Shown here: in pieces, positions 53,892-62,468 of the stretch
How positions within the stretch are numbered: position 1 is the first letter of the stretch
Layout: each line of letters starts with the position of its first letter
Assembly: GCF_910592395.1 (NCBI RefSeq)
Contig: NC_088311.1
Coordinates: 13,084,501 to 13,148,500 of the forward strand
Direction of reading: 5' to 3'
Length of the DNA stretch: 64,000 bases
Source of the DNA: Lineus longissimus
Lineage: Eukaryota > Nemertea > Pilidiophora > Heteronemertea > Lineidae
Translations under genes and position numbers: made by a program
Notes under the pieces: generated by a model
Told to the model about the DNA's origin: nothing
What the model saw: only the letters and a program-made list of their open reading frames with translations
The model's database searches: none

Positions 53892-54454
53892 TTTTTACGT
53901 CTGAAGTGTAGTACAGCATCAACTCTACCTGACACAAATGGTATTGGATCACCTGTGTCAGTCCTTATATCAATTTCAATTGTTTCAAAAGATGATTTGC
54001 TTACAGGAATATAATGTATGTTTTGAAAAGACTTTCGAATAGTAGTACCATATTCTCCTTCATCATATGAAAAGTCAAAATTGGTATCTTGATCTGCAAC
54101 TTTTAAAGCAAGTTGGATTTGAGCATTCATTTCTTTAATGACATTCCCTATATCCTTATAATTTTTCTCAGGAACCGTACACCATCTCCATTCCTCTGGT
54201 ATTTTTCCTGTTCCAGGATCTACTGTATCACTTACAGGAATGAAGATGTGGAATTTGTTGTTGTATACATTGATATTATGCCATGTGTGCGGATACTGAA
54301 ATTCAACTAAACCAGCTTCCCAATTTTCAGTAGAATCTAATATTATGGGGGTGTTCAGTTTCGTTGTGTAATGTGTGATAGTATTATCTGGGAAGTATTT
54401 CATGGAACTGTTGCAAGGCAATGAAACATAGAAATGATCACCTGATTCAGTCAT
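53888..54454 (-). CDS. Polinton minor capsid (penton-like, single jelly-roll) protein
   Basis: This intact 188-residue frame starts HFYVSLPCNSSMKYFPDNT and continues WEAGLVEFQYPHTWHN, the start of Polinton penton-like proteins. It ends SGRVDAVLHFRRKK. It would occupy capsid vertices. It seems short compared with some family members, so an internal loss cannot be excluded. Its stop overlaps the next start by four bases (ATGA), and the membrane-protein gene ends 9 bases upstream of its ATG. Confidence 0.75.
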   Translation of the reverse strand: MTESGDHFYVSLPCNSSMKYFPDNTITHYTTKLNTPIILDSTENWEAGLVEFQYPHTWHNINVYNNKFHIFIPVSDTVDPGTGKIPEEWRWCTVPEKNYKDIGNVIKEMNAQIQLALKVADQDTNFDFSYDEGEYGTTIRKSFQNIHYIPVSKSSFETIEIDIRTDTGDPIPFVSGRVDAVLHFRRKK

Positions 54455-54463
54455 GGTAGAGAA

Positions 54464-54808
54464 TTAAGAAAATCTCTCTTTCGAAATGCTGTTATGAGCT
54501 GGTGGTAATGATGGGTTAGGTAGCATGTAACCTAAGCAACTACACAAGAGTGAAATCCATATAGTAGTGTCACCATTTGCTATTGCCACATTAATAAGGG
54601 CGGTTATGACCACAATATAAATTATAACAACCTGTGAAAAAAATATTATTTCAGGCTTTGGAACACTATATCCAAATAATTTCCAATTCTTTACAGTCTC
54701 TGGACATGTTCCAATGAGCTCCTTCTCCTTCAGCTCCCTCTTGCCTTTCTCTCCTAAAGGATAAGTAACTCCCTCATTTATAACACGAGTGTTCGATGTA
54801 CTTGCCAT
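54464..54808 (-). CDS. Polinton two-pass membrane protein (114 aa)
   Basis: Hydrophilic N-terminus of about 50 residues, then two membrane segments, about 54-74 (EIIFFSQVVIIYIVVITALI) and 81-97 (TIWISLLCSCLGYMLPNP). The pattern VPKPEIIFF...ATIW..LL.SCLGYMLPNP is one I have seen in invertebrate Polinton gene sets. Function is not established. The frame is intact, begins with ATG at 54808 and is closely packed with its neighbours. Confidence 0.65.
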   Translation of the reverse strand: MASTSNTRVINEGVTYPLGEKGKRELKEKELIGTCPETVKNWKLFGYSVPKPEIIFFSQVVIIYIVVITALINVAIANGDTTIWISLLCSCLGYMLPNPSLPPAHNSISKERFS

Positions 54809-54841
54809 AGTTCATTTATGGCCCCAAAACACAGTGTAAAA

Positions 54842-55947
54842 TCAGAGACGTTCCACCTGGGAATGATTCACCCAACTGTTGAACTTTGCAGGATACCCTT
54901 CCCATTTAACTAGGTACTCCTTTCTTTTCCCTTTACCTCGTTCCCCAATAATTCTTTCAATTTTGTACAATTTGTCTGGTTGAATATTTACTTTTTGAAG
55001 TTCGTATTCATAGAATGTTCCTTGAATTGGTTCACCATCCGCATCATTTATCACATAGGATGGTGGTGTAGTTTTTAGCTGTTTCTTAATGATAAACTCT
55101 TCAGTTGTCCAGTTCGGTAAATACCCCTTCTCAAATATCATTTTTGTTTTACTGACTCTCACATTATCACCTACATTGAATTTAAAGTGCACATCTCGAG
55201 CAAGATCTTTTCCTCTGGAGTAAAGAGTATGCCAAACCTCCGGGGCATTTTCTTCATTGACTGAACTTGGTTTACGTTTGATACTGCGATGCCATGTATT
55301 ATTATATGACTGTAAAAGTTTCTCCAACACAGGGAGGTAAGCTAGGGTGTTTTTATCAGTAAAATATTTCCACATCTTTGATTTGAGTGTGCGGTTGAAT
55401 CGTTCAATAATGGCTCCTTTAACCTCATTGTTGGACGTAAAAAATTTATATCTCTCTTTTTTACAAATGTCTGGAATGACTTATTCAAAAACTCACCCCC
55501 TTTATCAGTTCTTAAATTTTCTGGTCTTCTTTTAGATGTGTTGAGTATTTTTTTGAATGCAGTAACCAACTCAACACCAGTCTTGGTTTTGAGTGGCACA
55601 GCCCAAGCACTTCTTGATAGAGTGTCTATGACAGTTACAAGATACCCAAAACCCTTATTGTATTTCGCTATCCCTGATAAATCTACTAAATCAGCTTCCC
55701 ATTGCTCATCAATATCAAAAACTACTATAAGTCTTCTTTTGAAATGATGTCTTACAGGTTTGTGTAGAGTGTACGCTTCTTGACTTTGGAGCCAGGTTTT
55801 AATGTTAGGAACTGAAACTTTTCCAGCCGCAATCCGCTTCAAAGAATTTATTCCACCAAAACTTCCAGCATGAGCAGGATCATAGTAAATTTTAGTTAAA
55901 AGTTTATCAATTTCCTCTTTTTTCTTAGTCCCAAGTTTCCCAGTCAT
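54842..55947 (-). pseudogene. INT: Polinton integrase with C-terminal chromodomain, one frameshift
   Basis: Starting at the ATG at 55947, the protein shows an N-terminal helical module (AGSFGGINSLKRIA) and the catalytic core with Asp in QWEADLVDLSGIAKYN and Asp in NLRTDKGGEFLNKSF. The third acidic residue is in EVKGAIIERFNRTL, in the other frame. The C-terminus (54842-55375) holds a chromodomain-like fold (YLVKWEGYPAKFNSWV). A one-base slip in a T-run near 55438-55448 shifts the frame between the second Asp and the Glu. Otherwise the gene is complete. It would integrate the linear element DNA with 6-bp duplications. Confidence 0.85.
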
Positions 55948-56068
55948 GATCCCCAGTGGAGAAAGGGGAGGCAAAGTCAGGAGGCGATGCAGCTGAAGAT
56001 GATAACCAAGCAGATAGTGGGTTTCTCGGTGTCCTTGGGGATTCACTTAAATTGAGTTCCTTCTTCCA

Positions 56069-56704
56069 CTATTTGTTAGTAATCATATCATTTGAAATTC
56101 TCCTCTTTTCTCGTAAATAAGTGAGAACAGTATCTGTTCCTTCCGGTGTAGGTTGCAGTTTCTTTGGATTGCTGGAGGCGCTTTTAATGATTTGTGATAT
56201 ATTACTCCCTTTGATAGCATTACCATCAATAGTTATTTCACCATTCTGATCCCAATGAAAATTTGGATCATTTGCTAATGATGATATCAGTTTACGGGCT
56301 TTAGTTAGGGCGTATTTTGGGACTTTACTAACAATTGCTTTTGTGGAAAGAGGCGATGTTGTAGAATCAGGTCTCTCAGGAGCAACAGGATCAACTGCCA
56401 TGGGCTGTCGTGGTTGTTGCGGTTGTTGTGGCTCTTGTGGTTGGGGTGTATCGGAGGGTTGTGTATTTAACACATCAGATGATCTCGAGCACAATGCTCC
56501 CAAATATTGACGGAGTAACTGTGAATATTCCATCACTTTATCATATTCATTGAGATTATTCCTAGACAAAATACCCTGCATTTCTCTGTCAAGATTCATT
56601 GCATGGTATGCCTGAGGGTTAGTAGCCTGTTTGTGGCGTTGTTGATATATGTATTTTTCGGCCATCTCGTGAGGGATTGATGACATTTTCTGCATGGAAT
56701 TCAT
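56069..56704 (-). CDS. Polinton conserved protein with Pro/Gln-rich linker (about 211 aa)
   Basis: I place the start at the ATG at 56704. The N-terminal half is helical (EMAEKYIYQQRHKQA, YDKVMEYSQLLRQYL). A linker made almost only of Pro and Gln follows (about residues 105-125). The C-terminal half (about 130-211) is a second conserved block (YALTKARKLISSLAN, ending LREKRRIS). The layout matches a protein regularly found between the integrase and the small basic protein in Polintons. Its function is not known to me. The frame is intact. Confidence 0.65.
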   Translation of the reverse strand: MNSMQKMSSIPHEMAEKYIYQQRHKQATNPQAYHAMNLDREMQGILSRNNLNEYDKVMEYSQLLRQYLGALCSRSSDVLNTQPSDTPQPQEPQQPQQPRQPMAVDPVAPERPDSTTSPLSTKAIVSKVPKYALTKARKLISSLANDPNFHWDQNGEITIDGNAIKGSNISQIIKSASSNPKKLQPTPEGTDTVLTYLREKRRISNDMITNK

Positions 56705-56720
56705 CCTGTCTGCTTGACGC

Positions 56721-57047
56721 CTACAGCCCAAATATGCTACCTATTGCCTTTATAACAGGACCAAGGAAAGAGCCTAAAAACCCTCCTTTCTGCAGAATTC
56801 TTTTTCGTGTCTTTACAGATGTTTTCTTACCAGCAAGCTTGCGAAGCGCACACTTGTGCTTCTTCAAGCATCTGAACTGAGCTCGATTCATAGGAACATT
56901 ACCTTTTAAGCAGTTACTGGCAGACTCGCCAATTGCTTTGAAGAGACCAGTGTCTGCATTTTGCAGCATTTTTCGTCTCTTTTTAGCCTGAGCAGATTTC
57001 AGACTTTTCAGTTGCGAAACATAATTTTGTATATGATATTTTCCCAT
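56721..57047 (-). CDS. Polinton small basic protein (108 aa)
   Basis: A strongly basic protein with ATG at 57047. Its centre (CLKGNVPMNRAQFRCLKKHK, then LRKLAGKKTSVKTRKRILQ) and Gly/hydrophobic tail (GGFLGSFLGPVIKAIGSIF) are characteristic of a protein conserved in Polintons and related adenovirus-like elements. The tail could act on membranes and the centre could bind DNA. The frame is intact. It lies directly between the ATPase and the Pro/Gln-rich protein, with 17-58-base spacers. Confidence 0.75.
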   Translation of the reverse strand: MGKYHIQNYVSQLKSLKSAQAKKRRKMLQNADTGLFKAIGESASNCLKGNVPMNRAQFRCLKKHKCALRKLAGKKTSVKTRKRILQKGGFLGSFLGPVIKAIGSIFGL

Positions 57048-57104
57048 GGTGCACAGATGTGTGTTCTCTTGTCAACAAAATCCAACTGATCACTAATAGA
57101 CTGG

Positions 57105-57734
57105 TTATTTTGTTAAGTACACTATCTGATTCTCATTTGGAAATATGTTAGTTCTCAACCTTAACTGATCTGATGTCGTTGCTTTGAAATCTAGAAATAA
57201 GTATCCAAAGGGGCGGTTGGTTGCATCCTTAAAAGCATCATGTACAGCTCTAGTGTTGCCAGGAGACATTTGCTTTGCCAAATGAGTTATTTGCAAGACA
57301 TCTCTGGGATTTTTAAACATAACTAGATAATTTGAGTTCAAACTAATTGTTCTGTGCTCTTTTCCTTTGTGAAATAAATTTTGAACAATGTAGACAACAC
57401 TCATATTTTGATGATGACATCCTTTAGTGAACAGTTTGGTAACATTTTCATCTGTTTCACACATCAAATCATCAATGATAACTAGGGTAGGTTTGCTTTG
57501 ATCATTTTGTGTAAAATGTAAACCAGAAACAAACTCCACATTTGGATAATTCGCAAATGACTCCTGTCACTCTCTGCAATAACACCAAACTATTCTCTCT
57601 GGTTTAGGAATTATCATCTCTGAAGCATATGCGATCAATCTTTGTACAAAGACTGATTTTCCACACATTGTTGGCCCTGCCACCAAACAAGTAAAAGGAT
57701 GCTTCAGAAGTAAGTCATTCCAGGAAATATCCAT
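57105..57734 (-). pseudogene. ATP: Polinton FtsK/HerA-type packaging ATPase, one nonsense codon
   Basis: From the ATG at 57734 the frame shows Walker A in VAGPTMCGKSVFVQ and, after the lesion, Walker B in PTLVIIDDLMCE, with a downstream arginine-rich LRLRTNIFP block. It is the size of a Polinton packaging ATPase, which would pump DNA into capsids. A single TGA at 57567-57569, in frame, interrupts it between Walker A and Walker B, probably a former Trp codon. No other lesion is visible. Confidence 0.85.
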
Positions 57735-58308
57735 GATGATAACGAAACAAGAAATGACCCAGTTAAGAAGAAATATACCTTTTAAGTATATGCATCTATT
57801 TATTTACAAAATATATTTATATCAAAGTATGTACATTATCACAGAGACAGAGAGAGAGGACTTGCATAAAATAAAGAAAATTGACGAGCGTTATTTAGGA
57901 AAGATGGTGAAGACTAGGATACTGAGGAATATTGATGATGATGATATCACAGTAATGGGCAAACAAAGGATGTAAACTCAAAAGCAATATTTGATGATGA
58001 TGAAAATATCACAGTAATTACAAACAAATATGTACACATGGGGTTGATAATAATAATAATAATAATATTGATAAGGCTATTTACAATGCCAAAATCTGCT
58101 TAATTCAATCAATCAATGACACTTTACATAATTCCTTACTTACTTACTTCTTAAGTTACATCTTAAGTTACATTGTATTTACACTGTTTAGTAATAACCA
58201 TATGGTAATGTACAATAATCATCTGATAGGTAACGTTTGTCATAGACTAGACCATATTTTTTCTCTTCAGCAGTAGTCATAATTTTGAAGTCCTTGGTTC
58301 TTTTTATC
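57735..58308. other. Spacer between ATPase and polB
   Basis: AT-rich non-coding DNA with an (ATA)n tract near 58048-58070 and short CTTACTTA repeats near 58135. No gene. Confidence 0.5.
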
Positions 58309-58676
58309 TCACAGGGATTGAGGTATTTTGTTAGAAAAATCCAGATTTTTTACAAGATCCTTCATTGTCTCAAAATTAATTCTCTGGCTATTGCCATAGT
58401 TAAGTGTGAACCCCCTGAATTTACACACAGTTTTCTGATTTTCGGAAATCAAATAAGCATAATTCTTTGGACCCCCTGAGACAAATTCCTGAATACTATG
58501 GCCATCAAGCTCATCTTTAAACTCACCTAAGTAATCACCAAGCGGCGGATCATAGTGTTCGATGTTGGTCGAGTCTAGAACAAAAATTACACTATCCGTA
58601 TCAAAATAAAGTACTTGTCTGTCTAATTTTTCTATTTCTGAATACAATTTCAAACGGGCATGGGCAGTTGTAAGGT
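58309..58676 (-). pseudogene. polB: Polinton protein-primed DNA polymerase B, C-terminal fragment
   Basis: The fragment covers the end of a family B polymerase. The catalytic motif C is QVLYFDTDSVIFVLD, preceded by YLTTAHARLKLYSEI, and followed by PPLGDYLGEFKDEL and FVSGGPKNYAYLI and CKFRGFTLNYGNSQ. These are hallmarks of Polinton and adenovirus-type protein-primed polymerases, which copy the linear element. The frame is cut at 58676 by the left end of the pogo-like element. Sequence upstream on the minus strand from there to 59100 belongs to that element. The exonuclease and palm A/B parts are missing from the window. Confidence 0.85.
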
Positions 58677-59283
58677 AAAGTGGGGGAAAAGCAACCCCGG
58701 GGGAAAAACAACCCCTACCTATGTTTTTGATTAATATCTCCAGCATAATGGTACTAATCCCCCCATCGAAGCTCAGGTATAAATGTTTTAACTCCAAACA
58801 ACCATGACATAAATAGTTTGTTATTATGCAATCTATTATGTAAGAGCTGTGATCATCAGAAGTAGTCAACTTGGACAACTGCACAAAACAGGTTGGGATC
58901 AAACTTTCTGCAGGTATGAATTTTGCACACTTATAGTTCATGGCCATGTTTGTAACTTGTTTGAAGTGAATCAGTATTGAGTGGAGATCAGGCTGCAGGT
59001 CGCATTTGATGTCACTGCTATCAGCAAAATTTTTAGAGTAAGTTTTCTGAGTGAGGTACACTAGGGGTAAAAGCAGCACCATGGGTCGGGGTAAAAGCAA
59101 CCCTTTTGAATGGCTTGTAATAACCTGTTGTAAAACATAGATATGTCTTCGTTCTCTGGCCTGAATTCTATCATTTCTTTATGTTTGGTAATAAATTCTG
59201 GTATAGATGCAGTGTTAACCCCTTTAGTGCCAAAATGTGAGCTTACAACTCTAGTTAAATAGGACTTCGTTTCTTTCAGTAAA

Positions 59284-60893
59284 ATGCCTCGCAAGTACCA
59301 GAAGAAAGGAGCATATTGCAAGTACACAAAAGATGACATGCAGAAAGCAATCTTGGCGGTTGAGAAAAAGGAAATGGGCACAAAGCGAGCGGCCAAGTTT
59401 TTTGGTGTGTGTAGATCAACTCTACAAAATAAACTTTCAGGGGTGCATTCCAGAGAAAGCTATGGTTCAGGACGTCCTGCTACCTTGCCCAAAGAAGCAG
59501 AACAGAAGATTGTAACATGCTTAAAGGTTCTGGCAGAATGGGGTTTTGGAATAACACGTGAGGAACTTATGATCATTGTTGGTGAATATTGTCAATCTGC
59601 AGGGATACAAACAGGCTTTAAAGATGGCATTCCTGGCGTTGACTGGTTCTATGGGTTCAGAAAACGACATCCAGATCTTACTGAACGGATGCCAGAGCAG
59701 TGCCCTGCTAATCGCTCCCGTGCTGTCACTAAAGCAGTCGTAGACGACTGGTTTAAACTCGCATCAAAGACAATCAAAAAGTTGAAATTGGAGAAAAGTC
59801 CTAATCGCATATATAATGTTGATGAGAGTGGAATGCCTTTAGACCCATCCAAAATCAAGGTCCTGTGCGAAAAGGGCATTAAGAGGCTCTTACGGATGAT
59901 TCGGGGTTCAGGAAGAGACAACATAACCGTCCAAGGTTGTGCGTCAGCTGCAGGGCAAGTTCGACCTCCTTATGTCGTGTACCCAGGAAAGAATTTGTAT
60001 GCACAGTGGACTTCCGGTGGTCCACAGGGAGCACGGTACAACACATCCAAGAATGGAATGGATGGATGGACACGGATGTTTTCTATGACTGGTTTAAGCA
60101 TCTTTTCATCCCAAACATCACTCCAGCAACGCCTGTTCTCCTGATATTTGACAGACATACTTCGCATATAGGAATTAAACTCATCCGGCTAGCTATCGAG
60201 AATAATGTTCACATCCTTCGTCTGCCGTCTCACACGACCCATTTTCTGGAACCTTTAGATGTTGGTGTCTACGGTCCAATGAAGAGTGCATGGCAAAAGA
60301 TATTAGTAGACTACACGCGAAAGCACATTGGGAAAGCTGTTACGAAAGAAGAATTCCCAGGTATTTTGAAACAGCTTTGGGAAATCGGTCTCTCAGAGGA
60401 GAACGTCAAATTCGCATTCAAGAAATCAGGTCTGGTTCCATTCAAACCATCGGTTATTCCTGATAGTAGTTACGAAACATTGGCTCTAATGGGGTATGGT
60501 AATGTGGTTGAAACATCTGCAGCCCAAGACCAAGGTGATGTCACTGTTGACCAACAGTCAGTTGCACCGGTTGCTGTGATGAGCAAAATGCCAACTGCGC
60601 CAACGACGCCAGATGTGAAGCAATTCTTCCTTGATAAGCTAAATGTCAGCACATCTGGCACATCTGTCGATAAACCAAACCGAAAGAGAGCGAAATTACG
60701 CAGACAACGATTTGCTGAAAGTCTGACAGAAGAGGAAAGTCTGAGGAGGTTGGAAATTGAAGAGGCTGAGAAGAAGAAAAAAGAAGACGAAAAGCAGAAG
60801 AAGCAAGCAGAAAGGGAAAAGAAGAAGGAAGAGTGGAAAAGAAAGAAATGTGAACGGGAAGAAAAGAAACGTGAATGCGAAGAAAAGAAATGA
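59284..60893 (+). pseudogene. pogo-like transposase, frameshifted
   Basis: From ATG at 59284 the protein has an N-terminal psq-type helix-turn-helix (RAAKFFGVCRSTLQNKL) and a CENP-B-like second DNA-binding region (GVDWFYGFRKRHPDLTERMP). The DDE_1 catalytic domain has Asp residues in IYNVDESGMPLD, VLLIFDRHTSHIG and HFLEPLDVGVYGP, a DDD triad as in pogo/Tigger. A 4-base duplication within a GGAT-rich tract (about 60052-60066) shifts the frame between the first and second Asp. The C-terminus is a Lys/Glu-rich coiled coil that meets a TGA at 60891-60893. The same frame continues with similar composition to 60992, so that stop is probably also a lesion. Confidence 0.8.
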
Positions 60894-60993
60894 GAACGTG
60901 AAGCAAAGAAACGTGAATGCGAAGAAAGGAAACGTCAACGTGAAGCAAATGAATTGCCTGAGCCGAGAGCAAAAAAGCCACGACGGAATTGAC

Positions 60994-61795
60994 TTCCAAC
61001 GGTGGATCACAGCTAGGATGTGTAGCAGATTAGGAACTTTTTTAGAACTTTACAGTAATGGCGGAGCCGAGAGAGAAACGGCAACGTTGGAATTAATTTT
61101 CAATTCTCCAGGATCTTTGCTATGTTCATTTTTATATCAACATTTTATAGAACTTTATTGTTACCAGTACCGCCAAAGGATTTTGTGTATTGTTGATATT
61201 TGTTTACATTTGTTTTCATACAGTTCTTGTCAGCAGGAGAAGCGCAGATCTGACTACTTCCTTGCATATTCATCAATATTTGAAACAATCAGCCTCTGGT
61301 GATATTTTATGTTTTTATATTTGAATCCTGAAAAAGGCACTGAGCTTTGTGTTTTACTCTCAGTTTAGACCAATCTGATTTACTATGATTCGTTGATGTG
61401 CGCTGACCATCTTGTGTGAGCTCATAGATAAAGACTATTTCATGTCCACTGATACCAGAAAACATCATTGTTAAACATGAGAGGTATGAAAAAGAACGTT
61501 TTATCACCAATAAAGGCTATATAATATGTTAAAACGTGTTATTATGCATAGAAATCAAGCAATGTTAAATTTTGGTCAGGGGTTGCTTTGACCCCAAAGT
61601 CACGGGGTAAAAGCAACCCCTGACATCAAGTCTTGCATTGTCTTTCAGAGGCATTGTTTCAGACACAAGGCCTTCAATTGCTGGCATTATCATAAGATGG
61701 ATCACTACAAAATGGTGGCAAGTTTTAATGCACACCCCCAATACTTCACCTATCAAATTGGGGTTATATTGGAAAAGGGGGTTGCTATTCCCCTG
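60994..61795. other. 3' non-coding part of the pogo-like element
   Basis: Holds two inner GGGGTTGCTTTGACCCC and GGGGTAAAAGCAACCCC words (about 61572-61620) and the right terminal repeat. No gene. Confidence 0.6.
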
Positions 61796-61818
61796 TACGC
61801 TCCGTGCGTACGACTGTA

Positions 61819-62057
61819 TGCATCAACGTGTCCACAGGGACTAAACTCTGACAATAGATCTCAAAACTAATTTCTTTGCCTTACAACCAATGCTCCTAAC
61901 ATTTTGTCTTGATTTTAATCGCAATTTCGTCCAAAACTGTCCCGTTCCGAAATCCCTTGACACAAATTGACGCGATCGTACTGATGTCGTTACAACACAC
62001 AAGACATATTCCGCCCAAACCGCGCACTGCGGCAGTCTTTACTGGTTGGCGCGGACA
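61819..62057 (-). repeat. Putative 3' LTR of a BEL/Pao element
   Basis: On the minus strand a polypurine tract ATTGGGGGGAG (62070-62060) is followed by TGTCCGCGCCAACC. The sequence then runs to ...GTTGATGCA at 61819, giving TG...CA ends. The second LTR lies outside the window, so length and identity are unproven. Confidence 0.35.
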
Positions 62058-62468
62058 TACTCCCCCCAATGGGGCGACGTAAACAAGTCGAGCAATTACA
62101 AACCAGAGCGCCAAACGTGCCACTTAAACAACATTATCAGTCCAAACACGATATGAATGATCCTACTAGTAATCCAAAGGTCCAAGGCACACAAGGTGCA
62201 ATATCGAATCACAAGTCCAAATCACAATCAAACGAACGCAAAAGTCATAACTATGTCTCACTAGACAAAGAGCGCAAAGCAATCTAAATACCGTGAATGC
62301 GCTCGCACACAAGTCCAACGAATGTACCAAACATCATAACAAAGACGCGGAATGTTCTTAGCGCAAAACAACTGCAACGAAGTGTCCTATAACCACGCGC
62401 ATAATACTAACAACCAAGGTGCCACTACGATATAGGAGTGTCCTCAGCGTCGCGTTACATAATAGTCT
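62058..62468. other. BEL/Pao 3' untranslated region
   Basis: Non-coding sequence between the pol stop and the polypurine tract on the minus strand. Frames on the plus strand here have no family. Confidence 0.4.

Larger units (their letters stand above)
49325..58676 (-). mobile_element. Maverick/Polinton element, left end to polB, inactivated
   Basis: All genes lie on the minus strand, in the order polB, ATPase, two small proteins, integrase, membrane protein, penton-like protein, small basic protein, major capsid protein, protease and two further proteins. The left edge is set where family C repeat stops and sequence beginning AGTAGTATGTGGG starts; Polintons begin with AG. The 200 bases inside this end contain an imperfect inverted repeat (about 49328-49360 with 49490-49523). 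The right terminus is not in view: polB is cut by a pogo-like element at 58676 and probably by a BEL/Pao element. Confidence 0.85.
58678..61795 (+). mobile_element. pogo/Tigger-like DNA transposon inserted in polB
   Basis: Ends read AAGTGGGGGAAAAGCAACCC (left) and CAGGGGAATAGCAACCCC (right, inverted), with TA on both outer sides (58676-58677 and 61796-61797). This fits the Tc1/mariner-pogo group. Further GGGGTAAAAGCAACCC-like words lie inside at about 58703, 59064, 59090, 61575 and 61605. It carries one transposase gene on the plus strand. Confidence 0.8.

Noticed and set aside
58690-59100. N-terminal extension of the polB frame
   Set aside because: The sequence belongs to the pogo-like element, since it contains its terminal and subterminal repeats, so polB similarity stops at 58676.
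60646-61302. Phe/Leu-rich minus-strand frames and a 181-codon plus-strand frame
   Set aside because: They arise from the reverse and shifted readings of the Lys/Glu-rich transposase tail.
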